The notes: generated from the sequence alone by a model not told the origin. Positions 20,858-32,371 are shown, counted from the first letter of the stretch. The stretch is 64,000 bases of DNA from Tricholoma matsutake (GCA_026075535.2 AP026542.1:12772001-12836000), one strand, 5' to 3'. Numbers and translations: made by a program.

Positions 20858-21955
20858 ATGTCCGAACCTTCAACTTCTAATCCTGGTCCTAATCCTGTTC
20901 CCATACCAGCACTAGATGCGAAAATTGATGCGCTCACAGTGCAAATGTTGCAATTAGTGTCAGTATTGGCAGCATCACAGCCCAGACAAGTGGAAGTACA
21001 GCCAGAGACAACAGGAGAAAGAGATGATGAGATGGAGGAGATGGTGGAGTGGATATTGCAGGAGGATGAGATGGTGGAGAAATCTGGAAATGGAAAAGTG
21101 TGCTTACCTAAGTACATGCCCCCACAAATCTTTGACAGTACCATGGAGAATACAAAATCCTTCATCAGCTCTATAGTATTATACATCCATGGGAGGAAGC
21201 CAGAGTTTCATACAGCCGAGTCTAGGATTATGTTTGCTCTCTCATACATTCAGGGGGGGAAAGCACAGTTCTGGAGAAACAAGGCTATTAATCAAATTGC
21301 TGCAGGAAATAAACCATTTGCAACCTTCAAGGAATTTCTGGAGAGATTGGAGGCACAGTTTGGAGACCCTAATCCAAAGGCGACAGCCAATGCAAAATTA
21401 AAAACCATGCGCCAAGGTTCCTTAACAGCAGATGAATTTATTTTGCAGTTCAAAGCAGAAGCTTCGCAAACGGACATGGGAGAAGCCGCGTTGGTAGAGT
21501 TTTTGAAAGCAGGATTAAATCCCTCTTTATTCAAGTCTATCTACTGACTACCTTCTATGCCAGAGAAGTTGGATGAGTGGTATAATTGGGCAATGCGCCT
21601 TGACCAGCAATATCGGCAGGAACAGGCGGAGTCAAAGTTGATGTATGGAAGTAGTAAATTTGGAAAGTCATCAGGAGAAAAGTCTGAGAAAGGAAAGGCA
21701 CCTCAGGTGCAAGCTCCAAGGGCACAGCCACTGGCCATGGCAGTGACACCTATAGTTACGGAGTCAGCAGCACCAGCAGAGGCAATGGAGGTTGATCAAG
21801 TGGGGAGACGAGCCCCACTTAAATGTTTTAACTGTGGGCAGTTAGGACACATTTCTAAGAATTGCAAGCAGAAGAGAAAGATCAGGGGAGCTATATTTGA
21901 GGAAGTGAAGCAGGAGGAAGGCAGGCAGAAGAATTTTGTGGAAGAGTCCCAGTGA
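20858..21955 (+). pseudogene. Gypsy-2 gag
   Basis: Starts at ATG 20858 and runs in one frame to TGA 21953-21955, broken by a single TGA at 21545-21547. Order: acidic N-terminus, retrotransposon Gag core (AQFWRNKAINQIAAGN, LEAQFGDPNPKATANAKLKT), basic linker, CCHC zinc knuckle CFNCGQLGHISKNC near 21825-21866. Gag forms the particle and binds the RNA. It overlaps the pol frame (open from 21901), which lies in the -1 frame, so pol would be made by frameshifting as in other Gypsy elements. Confidence 0.9.
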
Positions 21956-24696
21956 AGGTTTCCCCCTTGGTGACCCAGAATCATTACAATGTATTAGTAT
22001 CCCAGGAAACCCAGAGTAAATCAGAAAAGGAAATCGAGGAGGAGTACAACTGTTGTGAATCATGTGACAAAGAAAATTGTCACATGTTATTTCCAAAAAC
22101 CCCTAAATTCTTTATTCGCTGTGTGCAAATAGAACCCGAAAACACCTTGACTGTGGGACTGAAGACAGTGGACACACATGCAGCTATTGATGTGGAAGCG
22201 TTGCTTGACAGTGGTGCTACAGGATTATTTATTAATCGATCCTTAATTACCGGAAATGGTATTAACACATGCAAGCTGGCACAACCTATAATGGTGTACA
22301 ATATTGACGGAACAGTCAATCGTGGAGGAACTATCAAGGAGGAGGTGACTATGGTACTAAAGTATCAGGAGCATCAGGAGCGAGCCATATTCGAAGTGTG
22401 CGATCTTGGGAAAACCAATCTAATAATAGGATGTCCATGGTTACGGAAGCATAATCCCGAAATTGATTGGAAAACTGGGAAAGTACAAATGACTCATTGT
22501 CCTAAGGAATGTAATGTGTATGGGAGGAAGATGAAGAAGGAAAAAAGGAAGAAGAAAGAGAAAGAACATCCGAGAAAGTACTCTGTTATGACGGAGGAAG
22601 TGGAGGATGAGGAAATGCCAAATGGGGAAGTTCCGATCATGATCGAGAAAGAAGAGCAAAAGCAAACCTTTAGAGCAGTTTGTGGAGGACAGTCGTGGGA
22701 CAAGAATATCGTGAAGGTGGAGAAGCCAGTGGAGGAATGGGTGCCAAAAGTGTATCATGAACATTTGTCAGTGTTCCAAAAGAAGGAGTCTGAGCGAATG
22801 CTGGTGCGGAAGCCATGGGATCATGCAATTGAGATGAAGCCAGGGTTTGTGCCAAAGAAGTCAAAGGTATATCCGTTATCTCCGATGGAACAAGAAGAAG
22901 TGGATGTGTTCCTGAAGGAGCAATTGTGCAAAGGATACATACGACCTTCAAAATCACCACAGACATCACCAATATTCTTCATGCCCAAAAAAAACCAAAG
23001 GAAGAGGATGTGTACTGATTATAGGTATCTGAATGAGTGGACAGTGAAGAATGCGTACCCCCTGCTGTTGATCTCAGAAATAATTGACAAGGTGGGAAAA
23101 GCCAAGGTCTTTACAAAATTGGATTTACAATGGGGATACAACAACGTATGAATAAAGAAAGGAGATGAGTGGAAGGCTGCATTTGCCACGCGTCGAGGAT
23201 CCTTCGAGCTGCTTGTCATGTTTTTTGGGATGACTAATAGTCCCCCGACCTTTCGAAATATGATGAACGACATTTTCAAGGACGTAATAGACAAAGGTGT
23301 GGTAATAATATTTATTGATGACATTCTGATATTCATGGAGGATGAAGAAAATCATGAGGCGATAGTGCAGGAGGTGTTACGGAGGTTGGCGGAGAATGAT
23401 CTATTTTTGAAACCAGAGAAGTGTGTGTTTGGGGCAAGCGAGATCAAGTTCCTAGGATTATTGATCGGCCCTGACAGGATCAAAATGGATCCGATCAAGG
23501 TACAGGCGATCACAGATTGGCCTGCGCCCACCCGTGTCAAGGAGGTTCAAGCCTTCTTGGGACTCGCAAATTATTATTGTCGCTTTGTGCACAATTTTTC
23601 TAAAATTGCTGCACCCTTACATAACCTTACGTGAAAGGGAGTAGTATGGAGGTGGGGAGAGCAGCAGCAGACAGTGTTTGAGGAGTTGAAGAGGAAGTTT
23701 GTGGAGGGACCAATATTAGCCCCAGTAGATTTCACACACCCTTTGCGAGTGGAATCCGATGCATCCGATTTTGCTACTGGAGGGGTATTATCAATGCTGT
23801 GCGAAGATAACAAATGGCATCCTTGTGCATACTTGTCAAAAGGGTTGAATGATGTGGAGAGGAATTATGATGTGCATGACAAAGAGATGTTGGGGATAAT
23901 ATGAGCATTGGAGGCGTGGAGGCATTATTTGGAGGGATGTACGCATCAGATTGAGCTCTGGATGGATCATCAAAATCTGCAATACTTCATGTCCGCTAAA
24001 AAGCTTAATCGCCGGCAAGCACGTTGGGCACTATTCCTATCGCGTTTCAATTTTCACTTGGTCCACAAAACAGGAAGCTTAATGAGGAAAGCAGATGCAT
24101 TATCCAGACGTATTGATCATAAAAGGGGGGTGGAGGAGGACAATAAAAATGTTACCTTACTCAAACCCAAATACTTTCGCATTTGCGCTATGCATCAAGG
24201 GCATCTATTAATAGATAGCTTGGAAACAGAAATGTTGTCTAAAATTAGACAATGTTTGGAAATGGATGATGAAGTAGTGGAAGCCATGAAAGCTCTGAAG
24301 GGAGAGAAGAAAGGTAATATCAAAGGAGACAAATGGGCTGAGGAACAAGGGTTGGTGTTGTTTCGAGGAAAAGTGTATGTACCAAAGGATCAGGATTTGC
24401 AAAGGGAGATCGTCCAGTTACATCACAATACGCCAATTGCTGGACACCCAGGAAGATGGAAGACGTTGGAATTAGTAATGTGAAATTATTGGTGGCCTGG
24501 AATTTCGAAGTATGTGTTGGGGTATGTGGATGGATGTGATACGTGCATGAGGGGGAAGAAATTTCCAGAGAAACCTGCAGGAAAATTAATGCCGAACCCT
24601 ATACCTAAAGCGCCATGGTGAGATATATCTGTGGATTTTATTACCGGATTACCCAAGGCTCAAGGGTATGATGCAATATTCGTAGTATGCGACCAC

Positions 24697-25062
24697 TATA
24701 AGGGCAACCTAAGCCTCTAGCAAAGGGAAATCCGAAGAGAAAACTCTAAGGATCCCCTTGCTGATGCCCAGTATATGTGAAGACGACAAAAATCAAATAT
24801 AACCTAAAAATAGAAAAAGGCGGAGATAGGCGGATCAAGGCCGCCGAATGACATCATACCAAGGGGTATGTGTCGGAAGTGGTACTCCGCCTCTAAATAT
24901 AAAAGTGTCAACATGTACAAACATGATAGCAAGGGAAAATTAGTAATAAAATCCGGAAAAATCATAGAAAATGAAGAATAGAAGGAAATGAGGTGGGGAA
25001 AAATATAGGACGAACATAAAAAATAGGAAAAACACACAGGGCACCCCCCTAGTCCCCTTACA
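24697..25062 (-). repeat. Gypsy-3 3' LTR
   Basis: 366 bp, minus-strand TGTAAGGGG...CCCTTATA. Lacks the 60-bp segment present in the 5' LTR. Confidence 0.95.
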
Positions 25063-25103
25063 TCACCCCCTCTCTAAGATGCATCGCCCCGATGCATTCG
25101 AAA

Positions 25104-28100
25104 TCACATATGACCAAAGTCCATGACTTGAATGTGACGCAGTGCAGCAGTGTGCCATTGGTGGAATTCCTTGATTAACCGAGGGGCATTTATGCCAGAC
25201 TCTTCAACCCATGAGTTCTCCTCATACCCATAACCCTTCCAATGTACCAAATACTGGAGTTTTCCTCGATGCAAACAGCTGTCCAAGATTGACTTGACTT
25301 CGTATTGGGGTTCTCCCTCGATCACTGTAGGTGGTGGTGGTGGGTGTGAATGGCGTCCCGGGAACAGATCTGGGGGAGCTGGAAGCAATTTGACAACATG
25401 GAAGACGGGATGGAGTCTGGACATGGAGGCTGGGAGGCATAGACGATAGGCATGTGTTCCAACACACTTGACAATGGGGAAAGGTCCCAAGAAGCGATGA
25501 GCGAGTTTCTTGGATGGACGTGTAGTGGAGATGTCACTGGAGTCAAGATAAACTCGATCACCAACCTTGTACTGAGGGGTTGGGGAGTGGCGCTGGTTGT
25601 AAAATCGCGCCATGTCGTCCTTCGCCTTTGCTAAGGCTGCCCTTGCCTCCTCCAAGCTATCCCTCATGCGTTCTGTGAACTCATTCACTGTCTCGATGTG
25701 TGAGGGAGTTTGGCGAGGTTCAAATCCCATGCGTGGATGTCGTCCAGTGTCTAAGAGGAAAGGGGTCTGTTGAGTGGAAGCATGGACATGGTTGTTGTAT
25801 CCGAACTCGGCCAAAGGAAGGAGATCATCCCAATCGTCCTGGCATTCATTGACAAAGAGGCGGATGTACTGCTCCAGTTCCTGGTTGACTCGCTCCGTCT
25901 GGCCATCAGTTTGTGGGTGATAAGCAGTTGAAGCGAGGAGTTTGATCCCCAGGAGTCGGTACAGCTCACGAGTGAACTCTGCCATGAACTGAGGGCCACG
26001 ATCCGAGAGGAAGGCACCAGGAAGTCCATGTAACTTCCACACGTGGTGGAGGTAGAGTCGAGCGGCACCTAGGGCACTGACAGTGGTGTGAGTGGGAATG
26101 AAGTGAGCGCGTTTTCCCACTGAGTCAACTGTGCACATCACCGCATCAAACCCGTTTGACTCTGGCAATTCCACCACAAAGTCGACGCTGACGACATCCC
26201 AACGACTCTCTGGAACAGGAAGAGGGTGTAGCTCACCAATAGGCTTGCGACGAGGGACCTTGGTGCGTAAGCAAAGGTCACAAGTGCGACAATACTGACC
26301 AATGAGCCGTGACATTTGTGGCCACCAATAGTTCCGTGAGGTGAGCTCCAAGGTCTTCCAGCGTCCGGGGTGGCCAGCAATCTGTGAGTCATGGTGTTGG
26401 GATATGATGCGCCGGCGAAGATCTGGGTCATTGGGAACATAGATGCGATCCCTGAAATACAACAAGTCCTCCTTTTCAGCCCACTCTGCCGCACGTAAGG
26501 AAAGGGTCGATCCCTTCCTCAGTTCTTTAACAGCTTGGGCGACAACATCCTCATGTAAACTGCTACGGTTTGCGCGACGAATGTCATGTAGGATGTCCTG
26601 CTCCTCACCCTGGGGTGCGATACCTTCCAGTGCCCGAATGGTGAACAGGTCTGACTGCAACAGCACAATGTTTTGGTTGTCACTGCTGCCATCCCCATGG
26701 TCTGCATGTCGGGATAGGGCATCAGTCTTCCCCATGCTGTGACCCAGACGGTGGTGCAAGGAGAAGTCGAATCTAGATAGATACAGGGACCAACGAGCTT
26801 GACGACGGTTCAATTTCTTGGCCGTCATGAAGTACTCGAGGTTCTTGTGATCCATCCAAATTTCCACCTTGTGTTGGGCACCCTCGAGGAAGTGTCGCCA
26901 CTCCTCAAGCACACGCATTATCGCCAACATCTCCTTGTCATGGATCTTGTAGTTTCTCTCTACAGCACTAAGGCTTTTGGAGTAGAACGCAACAGGATGC
27001 CACTTCTGGTCCTCCGGACACTGCTGAGACAACATGGCACCCATCGCAAAGTCAGAACTGTCAGCTTCTACACGAAAAGGACGCGAATCGTCAGCAAAGG
27101 TAAGGATCAGAGTGGAAGTGACCATCTCCTTAAGCTTTTCAAACACCTCCTGTTGTGCATTATCCCACCTCCATGCCTCCTTTCCTGTCAAGTCAAACAG
27201 TGGTCGTGCATGATGTGAGAAATCCTTGATAAAACGCCGATAGAAATTGATGAAGCCCAGGAAAGACTGCACCTCCTTCTTGTTCGTGGGCGTCGGCCAA
27301 GCTGTGACCCCATTTACCTTGATAGGATCCATCTCCACTTGACCCTCCGAGATAATCAGGCCAAGGTACTCGATCTTGGTCCTTTCAAACTCGCATTTGT
27401 CCTGACAAAGGTAGAGTTTGTACTGTTGAAGTCGCTCTAGGATGAGGCGCGTGATGCGACAGTGCTCTTCAACCGTGCGAGTGAAGATGAGGATGTCATC
27501 GAGATAGATGCAGACAATGCCTTCAAGGATGAGGTCATGGAAGATGTCGTTCATCATGGTCTGAAAGGTGGCAGGGCTATTAGTAAGGCCAAAGAACATG
27601 ACAAGTGGTTCAAAAAGACCATGGTTGGTACGAAAAGCTGCCTTCCACTCATCTCCCTCCTTTATCCTCACATTATTATAGCCCCAATGGACATCAAGCT
27701 TGGTGAAGTATCGGGCTCCATGGAGCTGGTTTACGAGTTCGGAGATGAGGGGTAGTGGGTAGCGATTTTTGACCGTGATGTTGTTGAGCCTTCTGTAGTC
27801 TTGAACCGGTTGAAGTGAACCATCCTTCTTCTTGACAAAGAAAAAGGGAGAGGCCATGGGTGACTTCGATGGTCGAATACGTCCAGAGGCCAGGTGCTCA
27901 TCAATGAACTGGTCAAGCTGCCATTGTTCTTCCGGAGAGAGAGGATAGACCTTGCAGGATGAAGGGGTTGCGCCGGGGGTGAGTTCGATCGTGTGATCCC
28001 ATGGCTTGCACGCAGGAAGAGAGTCAAATGACTCCTTGGAGAACACGTCTTCAAACTCATGGAGATGAGGGAGTAAGGAGTTAGTAGAGGATTTAGCAGT

Positions 28101-28985
28101 GTTGTTTTTGTGGAAGGCCTCGGCGAGGCGTTGGGATATGTTCGATGTGGCACACACCTCATGCGATGAGTGAATCGCAGTGTAGAAGATCCGATCACCC
28201 TCCTCCACTTCCTCTGGGTCCTCATCATCATCATCCGAGTCTGGCATTAGATCAGGAACCCCTTCCAATTCCACTTCAGGTATAGGCAGGGGTCCAGCAC
28301 GACACTTCTGAGTACATTGTATTGCCGCCTTCTGTCCACAACGTTCTTGCTTGGCTTCTGTGAAACACGTCCGACAGCAGGATGGACATCGGCTCATGGT
28401 AACCTCCCCGGTATGCCAGTTGACCTCTGGGTTATGGTCTCGAAGCCATGGATATCCCAAAATCACCTTTTGCTTTCCTAATTGAGTGACAGCAAAAAGG
28501 GCATGCTCACTATGATCTTTGTAACAGAGAACCAGGTCTGCAACCTCTCGGATAGCACCTGCTTCATTTGGGGATCCATCCACATTATATACAGGTATCG
28601 GACGTGAGAGTGAGCGAGTATTTAGGCGATGTTGTTGTACCAGATGGGAATCGATGAAGAGACCAGTCACACCAGAGTCCAGGAGCGCAGAGACACCGAG
28701 TATCTGTCCAGTGTCGGTCGTCTGCAGTTCGATGGCTAGGTTTAAGGAATGTGCAGAGGGAGTGGATGCCACAATATACTTGCGTGGTAGTTTACATTCC
28801 CATGATTTAATTTTGGGATGTGGAGTAGAAGGAGAGATGGGGAGAGCAGGTACGTCTTTAGCCAACTTCGAAGGGTCAGAGAGGGGAGCAGTCACAGAAA
28901 TGGATTCATTCTCCGGGGATTCAACTGACAAGACTTCAAAGTGGTTATGGACAGGCAGTGAGGGCGTATGATTCACTCGCTGCAA
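25104..28985 (-). CDS. pol: Gypsy-3 Pol polyprotein, intact
   Basis: 1,293 codons without interruption. Retropepsin-like protease with catalytic DSG at residues 103-105; RT with YLDD at 494-497; RNase H (EADSSDFAMGAML near 640, then MDHKNLEYFM); integrase with the zinc-binding HHCC cluster (864-905), NYWWPQ and the DDE triad at about D935, D995 and E1031 (ISVDF-like, LSDRGPQF, TDGQTERVNQ); and a C-terminal chromodomain (YLVHWKGYGYEENSWV) near 1220-1275. Together these copy RNA to DNA and insert it, probably into methylated chromatin. The open frame starts without an ATG and overlaps the end of gag, so expression as a Gag-Pol frameshift product is likely. Confidence 0.95.
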   Translation of the reverse strand: MQRVNHTPSLPVHNHFEVLSVESPENESISVTAPLSDPSKLAKDVPALPISPSTPHPKIKSWECKLPRKYIVASTPSAHSLNLAIELQTTDTGQILGVSALLDSGVTGLFIDSHLVQQHRLNTRSLSRPIPVYNVDGSPNEAGAIREVADLVLCYKDHSEHALFAVTQLGKQKVILGYPWLRDHNPEVNWHTGEVTMSRCPSCCRTCFTEAKQERCGQKAAIQCTQKCRAGPLPIPEVELEGVPDLMPDSDDDDEDPEEVEEGDRIFYTAIHSSHEVCATSNISQRLAEAFHKNNTAKSSTNSLLPHLHEFEDVFSKESFDSLPACKPWDHTIELTPGATPSSCKVYPLSPEEQWQLDQFIDEHLASGRIRPSKSPMASPFFFVKKKDGSLQPVQDYRRLNNITVKNRYPLPLISELVNQLHGARYFTKLDVHWGYNNVRIKEGDEWKAAFRTNHGLFEPLVMFFGLTNSPATFQTMMNDIFHDLILEGIVCIYLDDILIFTRTVEEHCRITRLILERLQQYKLYLCQDKCEFERTKIEYLGLIISEGQVEMDPIKVNGVTAWPTPTNKKEVQSFLGFINFYRRFIKDFSHHARPLFDLTGKEAWRWDNAQQEVFEKLKEMVTSTLILTFADDSRPFRVEADSSDFAMGAMLSQQCPEDQKWHPVAFYSKSLSAVERNYKIHDKEMLAIMRVLEEWRHFLEGAQHKVEIWMDHKNLEYFMTAKKLNRRQARWSLYLSRFDFSLHHRLGHSMGKTDALSRHADHGDGSSDNQNIVLLQSDLFTIRALEGIAPQGEEQDILHDIRRANRSSLHEDVVAQAVKELRKGSTLSLRAAEWAEKEDLLYFRDRIYVPNDPDLRRRIISQHHDSQIAGHPGRWKTLELTSRNYWWPQMSRLIGQYCRTCDLCLRTKVPRRKPIGELHPLPVPESRWDVVSVDFVVELPESNGFDAVMCTVDSVGKRAHFIPTHTTVSALGAARLYLHHVWKLHGLPGAFLSDRGPQFMAEFTRELYRLLGIKLLASTAYHPQTDGQTERVNQELEQYIRLFVNECQDDWDDLLPLAEFGYNNHVHASTQQTPFLLDTGRHPRMGFEPRQTPSHIETVNEFTERMRDSLEEARAALAKAKDDMARFYNQRHSPTPQYKVGDRVYLDSSDISTTRPSKKLAHRFLGPFPIVKCVGTHAYRLCLPASMSRLHPVFHVVKLLPAPPDLFPGRHSHPPPPPTVIEGEPQYEVKSILDSCLHRGKLQYLVHWKGYGYEENSWVEESGINAPRLIKEFHQWHTAALRHIQVMDFGHM

Positions 28986-30126
28986 ATAGGAAAATCCTGC
29001 TCCTCTACAACTTCCAACTTAATCTCCTCTGCAACTTGATCCTTCACTTCCTCAACATCTACAAGCGCCAACAAATCTTGCAGGAGTTCGTCTCGTCCCT
29101 CGGGGGTGAGCATGTGGATATCCTGACGATGGGGACACGCTCCAGCCCTGTGTCCAGGTTCCCCACAACAGTAGCAGAGATCCAACTTACATGCATGGCT
29201 GCGGGCTGCATCAACATCCATTGGTACTGGGACATTGATGGCTGGTGTGGGAGTTTGATGAACAGGAATGGGGTTAGGGCAGGGGAGGCTTCGATTGAAG
29301 GTGTAGGGTGTATGAGTGGTAGTTGGAGCACGGAATGCAGCATTAAATGCCGCATTTGTGAGTCAGTTCTCGTCACAGAGTGAAGCAGCTTCATACCAAG
29401 CAAGGATATCATCGTCTGCTGGGCGCCCTTCCAACATCTGTGCAATCTGGTCCTGAATTTCTTGGTTGAGTCCCCATTGGAACTTCACCACCACTGGTAA
29501 CCCACTCCCATATCCTGCCATGTCCACCAAATCCTTGAACTCATCGATATCATCGTCCATGGATTGACGTCCCTGGTGGTAAGTGGATGACTCAAGTCGT
29601 GTCACTGCTCGGTGGCGTTCATTGAGGGGGCAGAAGTGGCATACGAACTCAGCTCGAAAGTCACCCCAAGTGGAGAAAGGTAGAGAACCGAGTTCTTTAT
29701 TTTGATGTAGGATACGGTCCACATAGAGATAGGCGCATTCAGATTTCATGTATGTGAAGGCCCAATAAATTTTTGCAGCCTCATCGACGAATTGATGCGA
29801 CTGGAGACTAATGTATAACTCACAGGAATTAAGGAATGCACATCCCTGCGCACGTGCACCATTAAATTCAGCGGGGGGGATGGTTTGATCTGGGCATGTT
29901 CCTTAGTGGATGCGTTTGGAAAAATGTTGTTGTTGGGTGCACTTGGAGTCTTAAAGGGGGAACTATTGGTCGTAGGGTTAGCCTGGAGGGTCCTAACGAA
30001 GTTTTCAATCATAGATTTAAGCGAGTCGATTTGCGCGCGCATTCCGGAAATGTCGCTTTCAAGCACGTCGAAGTGTTCTGATGTGTCCATGTCGCTAGGG
30101 AGCGCGTTTGGCGAAAATGGTGGCAT
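28973..30126 (-). pseudogene. gag: Gypsy-3 gag, one frameshift and one stop
   Basis: ATG at 30124-30126 (MPPFSPNALPSDMDTSE). The frame is lost at a run of seven G on the plus strand (29873-29879); reading one base over restores FNGARAQG, SHQFVDEAAKIYWAF and STWGDFRAEFVCHFCP. One TGA (29363-29365, at a position where Arg is plausible) follows. The same frame then ends with the CCHC zinc knuckle CYCCGEPGHRAGACPH (about 29118-29165) and stops at 28973-28975. With only two lesions it is close to functional, and the homopolymer change could even be an assembly error. Confidence 0.85.
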
Positions 30127-30256
30127 AGTAAAAGCAAGATTATCTGGAATGGTGTGTAGGGACTCTGTGGAGCTTTGGGAAGCATCGTCCAGTCCGTACC
30201 TGCCTATCTTGGGCAGCGCGTTCGCGATTTTCGGGCCTTAGGGGAGAGTTTTCTAC

Positions 30257-30682
30257 TATAAGGGCAACCTAAGCCTCTAGCAAAGGGAAATCTGAAGTTA
30301 AAATTATACTACATAATACAGGCATTGGGGACACACCTAGCAAAGGGAAATCCGAAGAGAAAACTCTAAGGATCCCCTTGCTGATGCCCAGTATATGTGA
30401 AGACGACAAAAATCAAATATAACCTAAAAATAGAAAAAGGCGGAGATAGGCGGATCAAGGCCACCGAATGACATCATACCAAGGGGTATGTGTCGGAAGT
30501 GGTACTCCGCCTCTAAATATAAAAGTGTCAACATGTACAAACATGATAGCAAGGGAAAATTAGTAGTAAAATCCGGAAAAATCACAGAAAATGAAGAATA
30601 GAAGGAAATGAGGTGGGGAAAAATATAGGACGAACATAAACCATAGGAAAAACACACAGGGCACCCCCCTAGTCCCCTTACA
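30257..30682 (-). repeat. Gypsy-3 5' LTR with 60-bp duplication
   Basis: 426 bp. Bases about 30277-30336 are absent from the other LTR and are bounded by the repeat CTAGCAAAGGGAAATC, so one LTR gained or the other lost a slipped segment. Confidence 0.92.
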
Positions 30683-31778
30683 ACCACTTTACAAAGGAGG
30701 TCCATATTATTCCTACTACTACAGAAACCTCATCATTGGGCTTGGTGCGCCTCTATCTAAATCAGGTATGGCGGTTACATGGGTTACCCAATACCGTTAT
30801 CTCTGATCGCGGACCACAATTTGCTTCCACATTTATGCGAGAACTAAACAACATATTGGGAATTCAAACTAAATTATCTATGGCATATCACCCACAGACT
30901 GATGGGCAGACAGAGAGAATGAATCAGGAGTTGGAGCAGTACCTACATATGTTTGTCAACTACCGACAAACCAACTGGCCCGAATGGTTGGCAATTGCCA
31001 AATTTTCCCACAATAACAAATTCCATTCGGCTACTCGTATGTCACCCTTTTTTGCGAATTATGGATATCATCCTTGCATGGGAGTAGAACCCAGAAGGGA
31101 AGTCAAAGTACAGTCAGTAGAAGATTTTGTGTCTAAGATGCAAAAGGTACAAGAGGAAGCAGAGGCGGCATTGAAGAAAGCATGTGATGACATGATGCAA
31201 CACGCGGATCGTACTCGAGCACGCGCTCCAGAGTACAAAGTTGGTGACTTGGTATGGCTAAGTACCAAGGACCTGAATATTCCACAACCTTTGAAGAAAC
31301 TTACAGAGAAACAAGTTGGCCCATATGCGATCTCTAAAGTGATCTCGCCTAATGTGGTAGTGCTAAAATTACCCCGATCATTTAAGATTGATCCCAAGAT
31401 TAACGTATCCCACCTATGCCCTTACCATCCGCCCACTATTCCTGACCAACAAACTACTCCACAACCTCCAATAATAGTAGAAGGTGCTCCATAATATATA
31501 GTTGAAGAAATTCTAGACTGACGTCTTTGATGGAACAAATTGGAGTTCTTAATAAAGTGGAAAGACTATACCGACGAAAATAATTTGTGGGAACCCGAAG
31601 AGAATTGTAAGCGAGCGTGTAACGCAATTGCCCAATTCTTTAAACATAATGTGAATGCTCCATGTCACATTGTGAGAATGGTGTATGAGGGGATGAAATT
31701 CTGGCCTTACCAAAATTTCACAGAGGGGACAAACATAATATTTTCTTGCCTGGAAGTCGAGGCATAAAAGGGGGGTAA

Positions 31779-32180
31779 TGTTAGGAAACCACCCCATTAC
31801 CTAATAAACTTTCATTTTTATTTTATTATGTCGAATTACGCTACATGACGCCAAATGACACTACATTTTGATAGCATGAGAATTTTATTTTGCACGCATC
31901 AAAATGTACGCACATGTATGAGTGCGTCAGTAACAACAATGTACAATATATGTAACATAGTATATAAACCCTAAATATATGCCTAGGGGACCCCAGTTGT
32001 GTTCTCTTAGGTATTCCACCTACGTTTTCGGTGTGAAAGGCCTATCTCAACAAACTCACCTATTAATAACCCCTCGCATCAAAACCATCAATTCCCCCAT
32101 CACGAGCGTGGATCCTGCCCCCTTCTTGTAGAGAGAACCCACACGGTCTTAGCTAGCAGATAGTGGGTGTCGCCCTAACA
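31779..32180 (+). repeat. Gypsy-2 3' LTR
   Basis: 402 bp, matches 19969-20371. Followed by CTAAT, then Copia LTR sequence. Confidence 0.95.
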
Positions 32181-32185
32181 CTAAT

Positions 32186-32348
32186 AGAGAAAACTACTAA
32201 ATAGTACGTATCAACAAGAATGGTATACCTAAAGAACGACTTACACCTCAGTGATAGAATAGCACTGAGGTGTTGCTAAATGTTCGACAACATGAATTAG
32301 AGAAGATTACATAATAGCATTACCATATATGGGTATCGATGTTCAACA
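32186..32348 (-). repeat. Copia 3' LTR, proximal fragment
   Basis: Matches 36887-37049 of the intact LTR and ends TGTTCAACA on the plus strand (LTR start on the minus strand). Confidence 0.92.
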
Positions 32349-32371
32349 CTCCCCCTCGAGATGAATTGGGG

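Larger units (their letters stand above)
24697..30682 (-). mobile_element. Gypsy-3: near-intact Ty3/Gypsy chromovirus
   Basis: LTRs 24697-25062 and 30257-30682, 5-bp target duplication ACCAC at 24692-24696 and 30683-30687, inserted in the integrase region of Gypsy-2. On the minus strand: 5' LTR, leader (30127-30256), gag, pol, purine tract AGAGAGGGGGTGA, 3' LTR. LTRs are nearly identical except that the right one carries an extra 60 bp. A single uninterrupted 1,293-codon pol makes this the youngest and best-preserved element in the window. Confidence 0.96.
21901..31650 (+). pseudogene. Gypsy-2 pol (protease-RT-RNase H-integrase-chromodomain), split
   Basis: Protease LLDSGATGLFINRS at about 22201; RT from about 22860 with FTKLDLQWGYNN and the active-site box FIDD (about 23311, YxDD variant); RNase H VESDASDFATGG at about 23748; integrase [14 protein letters not shown] then NYWWPG. 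Gypsy-3 interrupts after CDH at 24696. The reading resumes in frame at 30688 with FTKEVHIIPT, ISDRGPQFAS and YHPQTDGQTERMNQ, then a chromodomain (FLIKWKDYTDENNLWEPEEN). Stops in the single continuous frame: TGA 23149, 23632, 23902, 24481, 24619; TAA 31492; TGA 31519, 31528. No frameshift is needed. Confidence 0.9.
19969..32180 (+). mobile_element. Gypsy-2: Ty3/Gypsy chromovirus, interrupted by Gypsy-3
   Basis: LTRs 19969-20371 and 31779-32180 (TGTTAGG...CCTAACA) with 5-bp target duplication CTAAT at 19964-19968 and 32181-32185. A purine tract AAAAGGGGGG sits at 31767-31776. gag at 20858, pol from about 21901 to 31650. Own length about 6.2 kb. Frames are preserved along the whole pol but eight in-frame stops accumulated, so the copy is inactive by point mutation. 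The 486-bp leader (20372-20857) holds no gene and no primer site I can name. Confidence 0.95.

Noticed and set aside
21898..21955. Specific slippery heptamer for the Gypsy-2 gag-pol frameshift
   Set aside because: The 55-base overlap is clear, but no canonical XXXYYYZ site stands out, so I report only the overlap.
22441..22764. Minus-strand open frame opposite Gypsy-2 pol (and similar frames over other pol genes)
   Set aside because: Antisense shadow of a Lys/Glu-rich coding strand, giving Phe/Leu/Ser-rich sequence.
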